Source: Desulfobulbaceae bacterium
Lineage (GTDB): Bacteria > Desulfobacterota > Desulfobulbia > Desulfobulbales > Desulfobulbaceae
Reading direction: 5' to 3'
Length of the DNA: 32,046 nt
Assembly (NCBI GenBank): GCA_026987195.1
Contig: JALSNC010000214.1
Location: 1 to 32,046 of the forward strand
Under the pieces are notes generated by a model. It was not told where the DNA came from. It was given only the letters and a program-made list of their open reading frames with translations, and made no database searches. Of this stretch, positions 1-6,793 are shown piece by piece (within the stretch, counting starts at the first letter, position 1; the number at the start of each line of letters is the position of its first letter). The position numbers and the translations under genes were made by a program.

Positions 1-230
1 GCCTTGCCGCCGCCGATCCCTCCATCAGCGAAGGCGCGGCCCTGGTTCTGGCCTTCAGCATGGGCTATGGCGGCATGATGCTCTCGCCGGTACATCTCTG
101 CTACATCCTGACCAGGAAATATTTTTTCGCTCCTCTTGCCGATACCTACCGCTACCTGGTACCCTGCGTCCTGGTGATCATGGCCTGGGGTGCGGGCCTG
201 CATTGTCTGCTGCGGATAACAGGATGGTGA
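1..230 (+). CDS. DUF401-like integral membrane protein, C-terminal fragment
   Basis: Only the last 75 codons are present, read in the frame starting at base 3 and ending in TGA at 228-230. The peptide has two hydrophobic stretches separated by a short polar segment containing LSPVHLCYILT, followed by RKYFFAPLADTYRY and a final membrane helix. The SPVHLC element near the C-terminus is what I associate with DUF401 membrane proteins, a family related to anion/organic acid permeases. The substrate is unknown. The stop overlaps the nagZ start (ATG at 224), so the two genes are probably cotranscribed. The family call rests on a short fragment and is moderate. Confidence 0.6.
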   Translation, partial: LAAADPSISEGAALVLAFSMGYGGMMLSPVHLCYILTRKYFFAPLADTYRYLVPCVLVIMAWGAGLHCLLRITGW

Positions 231-1288
231 ACAGAAGAGATATCGGCAGGATGTTCATGGTGGGCTTTGACGGCTGCACCGTTGGCGAGGACCACTGGCT
301 GGTTCAGGCCCTGGTCCGGGGAGAGGGACCGGGCGGGGTGATCCTCTTTGACCGCAACGTGGACGGATCGATCCAGAATATACGTGATCCCGGTCAATTG
401 CAGGATCTGACCCGTACTCTGCAGGGATATGCCGGCGGTTCTCTGCTCATTGCCGTGGACCAGGAGGGGGGGCGGGTCTGCCGCCTGAAGGAAGAGGACG
501 GTTTTCCGCCCACCCTGTCAGCAGCGGAAATGGGCAGGGGGGAGGCAGCCGGCACCCGTCGCCGGGCGGAGCGCATGGCCGCCACTCTGGCCGGCGTTGG
601 CATCAATCTGAATCTGGCGCCGGTGGTGGATCTGGATCTCAATCCGGACAACCCGATCATCGGCAGGTACGAACGAAGTTTCGCTGCCGATCCCGCCACT
701 GTCACCCGCCATGCCGCCGCATTTATCACTGCCCATCACGGCCATGGCATTGCCTGCTGTCTCAAGCATTTCCCCGGCCACGGCAGTGGCGGTGCGGACT
801 CGCACCTGGGATTCGTCGATGTCACGTCCAGGTGGCGCCGCAGTGAACTCGAGCCCTTTGCCGCCCTGATCCGTTTAGGCCTGGCCGACGCGGTGATGAC
901 CGCGCACGTGGTGCAGAGCGATCTCGATACACGGGCCCTGCCGGCCACCCTGTCACCGCGGATCATCCGCGGCCTGCTGCGCCGGCAACTCGGATTTGCC
1001 GGGGTGGTGATCAGTGATGACCTGCAGATGCGGGCCATCTCCGACCGCTGGGGCTATGGCGAGGCCGTGGCCATGGCGGTGCGGGCCGGGGTGGACCTGC
1101 TGATTGTCGGCAACAACCTCGTCCGCCGGCAGGAGGCTCTGGCCGAGGGGATCACGGCCATTGAGGAGCTGCTTGCCAGCGGCGGGATCCGTGCTGAAGA
1201 CATCAGAGGATCAGTTGGGCGGATCAAACGATTGCAACAGAAGATTACAGGAAAACTGCCATGGAAGAACGTTTCACCCACAGCCTGA
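224..1288 (+). CDS. nagZ: Beta-N-acetylhexosaminidase, glycoside hydrolase family 3 (NagZ-like)
   Basis: This is a 354-residue GH3 enzyme. NagZ removes N-acetylglucosamine from anhydro-muropeptides in cytoplasmic peptidoglycan recycling. Visible motifs are the substrate-loop signature KHFPGHG (about 181-187) with DSH at 192-194, which carries the Asp-His dyad typical of NagZ, and VVISDDLQM (about 261-269), whose SDD segment holds the catalytic nucleophile Asp. No signal peptide is evident, fitting a cytoplasmic enzyme. The ATG at 224 overlaps the upstream stop and gives a natural N-terminus. A TTG at 203 and a GTG at 227 are alternatives. The 3' end overlaps the TM2 gene by 28 bp, so translation is probably coupled. 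Confidence 0.88.
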   Translation: MVNRRDIGRMFMVGFDGCTVGEDHWLVQALVRGEGPGGVILFDRNVDGSIQNIRDPGQLQDLTRTLQGYAGGSLLIAVDQEGGRVCRLKEEDGFPPTLSAAEMGRGEAAGTRRRAERMAATLAGVGINLNLAPVVDLDLNPDNPIIGRYERSFAADPATVTRHAAAFITAHHGHGIACCLKHFPGHGSGGADSHLGFVDVTSRWRRSELEPFAALIRLGLADAVMTAHVVQSDLDTRALPATLSPRIIRGLLRRQLGFAGVVISDDLQMRAISDRWGYGEAVAMAVRAGVDLLIVGNNLVRRQEALAEGITAIEELLASGGIRAEDIRGSVGRIKRLQQKITGKLPWKNVSPTA

Positions 1289-1668
1289 CCATCGGGTACA
1301 TCCTCTGGATTTTCGGTTTTCTCGGCGCACACCGGTTCTATTACGGCAAGCCGATCTCGGGCACCGTCTATTTTTTCACCCTGGGGCTGTTTCTCATCGG
1401 CTGGATCGTGGATCTCTTTCTGATCCCCTCCATGGAGCGACAGGCGGAGATCCGCTTCATCCCCGGGCCCATCGATTATGACCTGGCCTGGCTGCTGCTG
1501 GTCTTCCTGGGATTCTTCGGGGTCCACCGCATGTACCTGGGCAAGTGGATCTCAGGGATCATCTATCTGTTCACCGGCGGGCTTTTCGGGCTCGGCTATA
1601 TCTATGATCTGTGGACCCTCAACGAGCAGATCACGCTTATCAACGGCAGGAGCCGGCAGGGACAATAG
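1261..1668 (+). CDS. Tandem TM2-domain membrane protein
   Basis: The 135-residue product consists almost entirely of two TM2 domains. Repeat 1 (about 10-60) has FGFLGAHRFYYGK and then GWIVDLFLIP. Repeat 2 (about 75-125) has LGFFGVHRMYLGKW and then GYIYDLWTL. Each repeat is two short membrane helices with the conserved G-x-HR-x-Y-x-GK turn, giving four predicted helices. Most bacterial TM2 proteins carry one copy, so an internal duplication is likely. The function of TM2 proteins in bacteria is not established. The gene starts inside the 3' end of nagZ. A 10 bp palindrome (1674-1683) follows the stop, but there is no clear terminator. Confidence 0.8.
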   Translation: MEERFTHSLTIGYILWIFGFLGAHRFYYGKPISGTVYFFTLGLFLIGWIVDLFLIPSMERQAEIRFIPGPIDYDLAWLLLVFLGFFGVHRMYLGKWISGIIYLFTGGLFGLGYIYDLWTLNEQITLINGRSRQGQ

Positions 1669-1709
1669 GGGGGCTGCCGGCAGGCAGGGCGTGCCGGAGC
1701 GGCGGAGGG

Positions 1710-2621
1710 TCAGGGGCAGCAGAGGACCCGGTTGCCGCCGGCCTTGGCCTGGGCCAGGCAGCGGCCGGCAATGGTCAGCAGGTCACGGACCCGGCAGTTA
1801 CGTTCCGGGATCTCCGGTGCAAATCCGGAGACGCCGAAACTGGCCGTGACCTGTATCCGGGTGTCACGGTCGCGGATGTCCAGGTCCGCGACCAGGCCCC
1901 GCAGCCGTTCGGCAACAATGCCGGCGCCCCGGATCGGTGTCTCGGGCAGGACGATGATAAAGGCGTCCTCGTCCCAGCGGGTGATCCAGTCCACACCTTC
2001 CCGGATCACCTGCATGGCGGCCAGGGAAAACCCGGTCAGCACCTGGTCGCCGACCCGGTGGCCGTGGGTGTCGTTGATCGCCTTCAGCCTGTCGATATCA
2101 CCGAAGATCACCGAAAGGTAGTGGGAGTAGCGTACCGAGCGCTGCAGCTCCGTGGTCAGCCGTTCGCGGAGATACCGGGGCGTGTAGCAGCCGGTGAGCG
2201 CATCGGTGGGGGAGAGTTTTTTGATCTTTTCCCGCATCTGCCGCTCGCGGACCACCAGGCAGAACTGGCGGGCCGCATCGTTGAGGGCGGTTGCCAGCAT
2301 CCCGTCATCGCAGGTTACCGGCAGCAGGCGGAAGATGCCGTACCGGTTGGCCAGCTCCATGGCCGCGTCGTTCTCTTCCCTGTCCACCAGCAGGATCCGG
2401 CTGGTCCTGGAGAGCCGGGCCGCCTGTTCCAGGAATTCGCTGATCTCCATGTCCGGCAGGGCCATGGTGCTGATGAGGACACTGTGCTGCCTGGAGCCGT
2501 CGAGGGCGGCCAGGGCGTCGGCAGCGGTTTCGGCGCAGGTGAACTCGAAGTCGGTGCTGTTCTCTGCGCAGAAGCGGGAAAGGACAGACGGGCCGGCAGC
2601 GACAAGGACGCGTTTGATCAT
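1710..2621 (-). CDS. Degenerate response-regulator/GGDEF-domain protein
   Basis: The 303-residue protein has an N-terminal receiver-like domain (1-120) and a C-terminal GGDEF-fold domain (about 135-300). Both have lost hallmark residues. In the receiver, the acidic pair is replaced by AAG (8-10), the phospho-acceptor aligns with Thr52 in ISTMALPDM, and the usual Lys before Pro101 is Leu. In the GGDEF domain the signature is RWDEDAF (215-221), so GGDEF reads DEDAF. The FGDID metal site and SPTDALTG entry motif remain. It is probably a catalytically dead regulatory or effector protein rather than a cyclase; this is inferred from known motif requirements. GGAG lies about 7 nt before the ATG and a TATAGT -10-like box is at 2664-2669. 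It converges with the TM2 gene and diverges from the DUF493 gene. Confidence 0.8.
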   Translation of the reverse strand: MIKRVLVAAGPSVLSRFCAENSTDFEFTCAETAADALAALDGSRQHSVLISTMALPDMEISEFLEQAARLSRTSRILLVDREENDAAMELANRYGIFRLLPVTCDDGMLATALNDAARQFCLVVRERQMREKIKKLSPTDALTGCYTPRYLRERLTTELQRSVRYSHYLSVIFGDIDRLKAINDTHGHRVGDQVLTGFSLAAMQVIREGVDWITRWDEDAFIIVLPETPIRGAGIVAERLRGLVADLDIRDRDTRIQVTASFGVSGFAPEIPERNCRVRDLLTIAGRCLAQAKAGGNRVLCCP

Positions 2622-2726
2622 GGGCTGTCTCCAGAAAAGATCCAGGATGCTGAAGGTTTCTTTACTATAGCATCCTGGTCCGCAAAAGAGGAATACCTAA
2701 AACAGGGGCAGGAATCTTCTTTCCGG

Positions 2727-2755
2727 TTGTCATGGTGATGAACCTGCGCTATAAA
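2727..2755 (+). promoter_or_regulatory. Sigma-70-type promoter for the DUF493 gene
   Basis: TTGTCA (2727-2732) and TATAAA (2750-2755) are separated by 17 bp, close to the sigma-70 consensus. The expected start site is about 2762, only a base or two before the ATG at 2764, so the transcript could be leaderless or nearly so. No experimental support is available here. Confidence 0.5.
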
Positions 2756-2763
2756 AGGGGGTT

Positions 2764-3042
2764 ATGGAAAAACTTCCCACACACTTCCCGGGCGGCTGCC
2801 GGCCGGAGATCGAGTATCCCTGTGTCTGGCAGTACAAGGTGATCGGCACGGAACGGCAGGCGGTGCGCGAGGCCATTGCCGCCTGCCTTGGCGATGCCCC
2901 CTACAGTGTCAGCGATTCACGGGTCAGCCGGGGCGGTCGCTACGTCAGTCTGAACCTGGAGGTTACGGTGTACAGCGATTTCAACCGGTTGCGTCTCTAC
3001 GAGGTCCTGGGCGACCATCCGGCGGTCAAGGTGATCCTGTGA
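2764..3042 (+). CDS. DUF493 (YbeD-like) family protein
   Basis: This is a 92-residue, cytoplasmic, alpha/beta protein. The pattern IEYPCVWQYKVIG ... RVSRGGRYVSLNLEVTV ... LRLYEVLGDHPAVKVIL matches the DUF493/YbeD family: a small ferredoxin-like fold that resembles ACT-type regulatory domains and ends in a hydrophobic strand. The molecular role is not known. The start is ATG at 2764 preceded by AAAAGGGGG, but a strong promoter places the likely transcription start almost at the ATG. The 3' end overlaps the next gene by GTGA (3039-3042), indicating coupled translation. Confidence 0.82.
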   Translation: MEKLPTHFPGGCRPEIEYPCVWQYKVIGTERQAVREAIAACLGDAPYSVSDSRVSRGGRYVSLNLEVTVYSDFNRLRLYEVLGDHPAVKVIL

Positions 3043-3566
3043 GCGGTGAACCCGACATCCCCCGGGAGGAAGAACAGCGTATCGACAGCCGGATCATTCC
3101 GGTGATGCGTGAGGCCGTGTTCATGGTGCAGATGATTCTCTTCCGGACCCTGAAGGAGAATATCGCGCTCCGCTACCAGGAGCGGTCCGGCCGGCACCAC
3201 ACCAGGCTGGCCGGCGCCGTGGTCAACAACCTGTTCGGCACCCATCCCTCTGATCCCGAGGTGGCCGAGTTCGCCCGCCACAACCGGGAGCTGGTCGAGG
3301 AGGAGCTGCGTGGCCTTGCCGGTCGCTGTTCGCAGCTGACACCGCATCTCACCGACGCCCTGCGCATGCAGACCATCTGCGACAACCAGGAGGGCATCCA
3401 TTCCATCCCCAGCCTGCTCATGGCCAGGGCCCTGGGCATCCTGGAGGAGGAACGCCCCCTCCCCATGCCCTCCACCTTCATGATCACGGTCCGGCAACTG
3501 GCGGCGGAACACGGCCTGGTCGAGCCCATGCAGCCGACCGCAGGCCCGCAGGACGATCCCTCCTGA
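3039..3566 (+). CDS. Conserved-looking protein of unknown function
   Basis: I do not recognise a family. The 175-residue product begins with a GTG that overlaps the DUF493 stop. It is mostly helical and charged, with no signal peptide or clear membrane helix. Distinctive parts are an N-terminal helix (REAVFMVQMILFRTLKE, about 25-41), a middle HTRLAGAVVNNLFG segment, and a Cys-containing stretch LAGRCSQLTPHL. The C-terminus is Pro/Gln-rich. It is tightly coupled to the DUF493 gene, so the two products may work together; that is inference from position alone. A weak stem (CAGGA/TCCTG) followed by T-rich DNA at 3550-3583 could end the transcript. Confidence 0.6.
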   Translation: MSGEPDIPREEEQRIDSRIIPVMREAVFMVQMILFRTLKENIALRYQERSGRHHTRLAGAVVNNLFGTHPSDPEVAEFARHNRELVEEELRGLAGRCSQLTPHLTDALRMQTICDNQEGIHSIPSLLMARALGILEEERPLPMPSTFMITVRQLAAEHGLVEPMQPTAGPQDDPS

Positions 3567-3640
3567 CGCGTTTTTCGTTTTTTCCAGATAGTCGTAACCT
3601 CTCATAGGGTTGGCAACTATGCGGTTTCACAACCTCAGAG

Positions 3641-3752
3641 CTGTAAGCGTTCACAGGTAGTGCATATTTGTGCAGGCGCGTTTGTTCGCTATAGCCCCTC
3701 TATGCGGACAAACGCGACCGTGCAAAGATGCGCTGCCTGTGAGCGCTTACAG
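3641..3752. repeat. Family B hairpin repeat, copy B1 (hairpin only)
   Basis: This 112 bp quasi-palindrome has arms of about 50 nt that begin CTGTAAGCGTTCACAGG and end CCTGTGAGCGCTTACAG, with a few loop bases near 3696. Comparing the arms by eye gives nine or ten mismatches, and about six of them would be G-U wobbles in RNA copied from the + strand. It sits between the converging genes ending at 3566 and 3868. The same hairpin recurs at 20911-21018 and, inverted, at 28117-28278. The rest of the 301 bp gap holds a partial family A copy at 3797-3840. Confidence 0.85.
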
Positions 3753-3796
3753 ATAGTCCGGCAGCTCCGGCAACGCAGCCGGCGTGCTGATCTGCC

Positions 3797-3840
3797 TGAT
3801 AGTTCACCGCTATCGGCAACCACCTGGAAATTTGATACGT
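3797..3840 (+). repeat. Family A repeat, partial left module (A6)
   Basis: The segment GATAGTTCACCGCTATCGGC followed by AACCACCTGG matches the left module of family A (compare 22517-22560 and 21885-21930). The right module with the inverted ends is missing. Confidence 0.7.
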
Positions 3841-3867
3841 TCAGGGTCTTTCCCCTTTTGCTTCCTT

Positions 3868-5421
3868 TCAGCCGGTCTCGTACCGGTTCCTGCCCTTCTC
3901 CTTTGCCGTGTACAGCGCCTGGTCGGCCCGGCTCATCAGTTCTTCCAGCCTGCAGCCTGGCTCGTCGGGCACCTTGACCAGTCCCAGGGAGATGGTGACG
4001 ATGCCCCAGGGGATGTTGCCCTCATGGGGAATGCGCTGCTGCTCCAGGGCATGGCGCAACCGTTCGGCCAGTTCCATGGCTTTTTCCATGTTCTCTTCCG
4101 TGAACAGGATGCAGAACTCCTCGCCGCCGATACGGAAACAGTAGTCCCCGGCCCGCCGCAGGATACTGTTCATGGTGGTGGCGATCTGCTGCAGGACCTG
4201 GTCTCCTTCGGTGTGGCCATAGATATCGTTGTAGCGCTTGAAATGATCAACATCCAGGAAACCGAGAAAGAGGTGTTCCCGGTGGCGCAGGGCGTGGCGG
4301 AGCTGGCGCGGGAAGACGGCCAGAAGATGACGCCGGTTGTGGAGGCCGGTGAGCTGGTCGGTGACGGACAGCTCCGAGAGTTGTTCCTGCAGCCGCAGGT
4401 TGCGGATATAGAAGGAGCGGTTGAAATAGAGCATCAGCAGGATGGCGATGGCGCTGCCGCAGAAGATGACCCCACCCTGCCAGAGATGGTGGTTCTGCCG
4501 TTGCCGGAGACGGGATTTGAGGAGAAAGATGCCCTCCCGGTAAGGAGGCGCGAGTTGGTCGATGGCCTGGGTGGCAAGAAGGAAAAAATCCCTGGGCTCC
4601 ATGCGAGTGCCGGGTTCTTTGCCTTCCATGACCCGGCATTGCTGGCAGAGGGTGGCGATGATATCGTCGAGCTGCGGCGGCAGAAGCTCCAGTTCCCTGG
4701 TCAGGTTGGGGGCGACCTTGGCCAGGATTATCTGTTCGTCGCGGATGGTCTCCATGCGAGCCGCGATCACGGAGTGATAACTCTGCAGCCGTTCGGCCTC
4801 CTGTTCGGTGATGCTGCCCTTGGCCAGGAAACCGCTGCCCATGCCGCGCAGCCGGCCGATGGCCTCGGCAAGATAGGGGATCTGCTTCACCAGGATGTCG
4901 ATGAGATAATAGGTATCCAGCTCGGGATCAAGGATCAGTTGCGACCGGTCGGCGGTGAGCTGCATGAGGCGGAGGATCCTGGAGATGAGCCGGCTGTATT
5001 CTCCAAAAAGGTCGATGAAGGGTGTATCGGCGGGATCCATGCGGAAGAGCTGGGCCGCCCTGTTCTCCAGGGTCCGGGTCTCGTTTTCAAGATGAAAGAA
5101 ATGGACCTTCTGCCGCCAGTCGGGCTGGTGGAGCCGGTCGAGAAACTGCTGCCTGATCCGTGCCAGGTCCTCCCCCACGTCTTCGGTCTTCCAGAGGGCC
5201 ATCTGGGTCAGGCCCCGGATCTTCTGCAGATCAGTCAGGCTCTGGTAGAGCAGGTGGATGGCGGCAACGCCCTCGATCTCCCTCCTGGTCAGCCTGGAGA
5301 GGCGGATCTGCTCGTAGAACACGACGGAAAGCGAGGCTGACAGGAGAACGATGGGCAGCAGGGTGGCCCAGAGATAGCGGCCAAGGTGGGTACGGCTCTT
5401 GTGATGGAGGTCTGCGGTCAT
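3868..5421 (-). CDS. Membrane-bound diguanylate cyclase (GGDEF protein)
   Basis: The 517-residue protein makes cyclic-di-GMP from two GTP. It has one N-terminal membrane helix (about 16-36), a long helical periplasmic sensor region (about 40-310) with segments such as LDPELDTYYLIDILVKQ and GRLRGMGSG, resembling sensor regions of some chemoreceptors, a second membrane helix (about 314-333), a short coiled coil, and a GGDEF domain (about 350-515). The catalytic motif is GGEEF (432-436), an active variant, and the inhibitory-site RxxD (RAGD, 423-426) lies five residues upstream, so product feedback is likely. The ligand is unknown. The ATG overlaps the Smr stop by ATGA (5418-5421), making this the last gene of the long minus-strand run. 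Confidence 0.88.
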   Translation of the reverse strand: MTADLHHKSRTHLGRYLWATLLPIVLLSASLSVVFYEQIRLSRLTRREIEGVAAIHLLYQSLTDLQKIRGLTQMALWKTEDVGEDLARIRQQFLDRLHQPDWRQKVHFFHLENETRTLENRAAQLFRMDPADTPFIDLFGEYSRLISRILRLMQLTADRSQLILDPELDTYYLIDILVKQIPYLAEAIGRLRGMGSGFLAKGSITEQEAERLQSYHSVIAARMETIRDEQIILAKVAPNLTRELELLPPQLDDIIATLCQQCRVMEGKEPGTRMEPRDFFLLATQAIDQLAPPYREGIFLLKSRLRQRQNHHLWQGGVIFCGSAIAILLMLYFNRSFYIRNLRLQEQLSELSVTDQLTGLHNRRHLLAVFPRQLRHALRHREHLFLGFLDVDHFKRYNDIYGHTEGDQVLQQIATTMNSILRRAGDYCFRIGGEEFCILFTEENMEKAMELAERLRHALEQQRIPHEGNIPWGIVTISLGLVKVPDEPGCRLEELMSRADQALYTAKEKGRNRYETG

Positions 5422-5759
5422 AAGGCCCTTTTCAGCTCAACCAGGGTCGCGCCCCAGGATCCCGCATCCAGGTCAGCGATCCGGTAGGCGCGGACTGAGG
5501 CAGTACGCTCCAGGATGGCATGCACGGTCCGTCGCAGGCTGCCGTTGCCCTTGCCGTGGATGATGCGCACCTCGTAGATGCCGAGACGACGGCATTCATC
5601 CAGGTAGTCGGGGACCAGGTGCCCCACGTCGCCGGGGGCAAAGGCATGCAGGTCCAGAATGCCGTCGATGGGCAGGCGGACCGCCCTTTCCCGGTCCGTA
5701 TCCCTGTGGTCTGATCTCCTGTCGGCCTTGCTGTTGCCGTGGCACATGGGATGGTTCAC
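5418..5759 (-). CDS. Smr (small MutS-related) domain protein
   Basis: The 113-residue protein is a short charged N-terminus (about 1-30) followed by a single Smr domain. Recognisable motifs are LDLHAF (the LDLHG-like motif) and IIHGKGNGSLR (the HGKG-x-G-x-L motif), both expected for Smr domains, which bind or nick nucleic acids in MutS2 and related proteins. Standalone Smr proteins are widespread and poorly characterised. The GTG at 5759 overlaps the protease stop (GTGA), implying coupling. An in-frame ATG at 5747, with GAGG 11 nt upstream, is an alternative start. The 3' end overlaps the cyclase gene by 4 bp. Confidence 0.85.
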   Translation of the reverse strand: MNHPMCHGNSKADRRSDHRDTDRERAVRLPIDGILDLHAFAPGDVGHLVPDYLDECRRLGIYEVRIIHGKGNGSLRRTVHAILERTASVRAYRIADLDAGSWGATLVELKRAL

Positions 5760-6634
5760 CTCATGAGCAGCAGGAGCCAGGGGAGACCCGGCGGGGTCTC
5801 CGAGGTCAGGCGGACATCGGGAACATAGTGCCTGATGAAGTCGATGAAGGCCGACGTTCGGGTATAGACCCCGTAGAAACCACCCTGCTGCAGGCAGTTG
5901 GTGCCGTAGGAGACCAGGCCGGCATGGGCCCAGCGGTTGTCCACCTGCACCAGCAGGGGACCGCCGGAATCACCCCGGCAGGCATCCTTGCCCACTGTAT
6001 ACCCGGCACAGATCTGGGAATCGGCCAGGGGGATGCCGAAGGCGCTGCTGCAGAGGCTGTCGCTTACGACCGGCAGATCGACCTGCTGCAGGATACTGGG
6101 AAAGTAGGGATAGCCGCTGGTGTTGTAGAGCCCCCAGCCGAGGAGGGTCGTCGATCTGCCCAGCAGCGAAGGTGGCGTGTTGTCCCGGGACTGGCCGCTA
6201 AAGAGGGTGAGGGGTTCGACAGCGGCGGGTGTGGCCAGCCTGAGCAGGGCGATGTCGTTGGTCAGGCTGGTGGTGCTGAAGGCCGGGTGAACCACGATCA
6301 CGTTCACCGCCAGCCGGGGACCGTTGAAGTTGTTCAGGTCACGGATGCCGATGGCCACGTCGATGTCGTCGGCATCGGCGGAAGCCACGCAGTGGGCCGC
6401 GGTCACCACCCAGTCTGCGCTGATCAGGGCGCCGCCGCAGAACTGGGCATAGTAGAGATCCGGTTCAGCGGCATTGAGCAGGGCAACCATCCAGGGCCAG
6501 GAGCCGGGAGCAGTGTCGCTGCCGCCCAGGACCTTGCCGGCGGGCGGGGCCGGATCCGTGCCCGCGTCGACCGGGAGGGTGATGCTGACGGCAAGGAGGG
6601 CGACGAGCAGGACAATGAACAGGAATCGTTGCAT
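5756..6634 (-). CDS. Secreted trypsin-like serine protease (S1A)
   Basis: The 292-residue product begins with a signal peptide (MQRFLFIVLLVALLAVSITL, cleavage probably near VDAG) and continues into a chymotrypsin-fold domain starting KVLGGSDTAPGSWPWMVAL. The full catalytic triad is visible: His in VVTAAHC, Asp in TNDIALLRL, Ser in CRGDSGGPLL. Asp in KDACRGDSGG, six residues before the Ser, is the S1-pocket position that gives trypsin-like Arg/Lys specificity. It ends oddly with PPGLPWLLLLMR, a short hydrophobic tail that might be a membrane or sorting signal. The ATG at 6634 was chosen because it starts the signal peptide. The 159 bp gap before it contains a TATACT -10-like box (6726-6731, minus strand) and an A/T-rich hairpin at 6763-6782, so it may also have its own promoter. 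Confidence 0.88.
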   Translation of the reverse strand: MQRFLFIVLLVALLAVSITLPVDAGTDPAPPAGKVLGGSDTAPGSWPWMVALLNAAEPDLYYAQFCGGALISADWVVTAAHCVASADADDIDVAIGIRDLNNFNGPRLAVNVIVVHPAFSTTSLTNDIALLRLATPAAVEPLTLFSGQSRDNTPPSLLGRSTTLLGWGLYNTSGYPYFPSILQQVDLPVVSDSLCSSAFGIPLADSQICAGYTVGKDACRGDSGGPLLVQVDNRWAHAGLVSYGTNCLQQGGFYGVYTRTSAFIDFIRHYVPDVRLTSETPPGLPWLLLLMR

Positions 6635-6793
6635 TCTTACGGTGGTATCTTCATGGAGGTGAGAGTCCGGCCCGGGACTGCACCGGAGAAGCGCGGTCTC
6701 CCTGCCGATTGCTGATGCCTGGTCAAGTATAGCACAGCCGGCAGGATGTGCACAGGCTCGGCGGGAAAATTGAGAATTTTTCCTGCACATCCT

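Noticed and set aside
1611-2738. A 375-codon plus-strand frame across the degenerate GGDEF gene
   Set aside because: No recognisable motif, starts inside the TM2 gene and is antisense to a gene with recognisable receiver and GGDEF folds.
3641-3752. The hairpin as a bidirectional terminator for the converging genes
   Set aside because: No T tract follows on either strand and the same element occurs in other settings; it may affect RNA ends but not as a standard terminator.
3784-5340. A 518-codon open frame on the plus strand
   Set aside because: It is antisense to the diguanylate cyclase gene, whose motifs are clear; the composition is that of a shadow frame.
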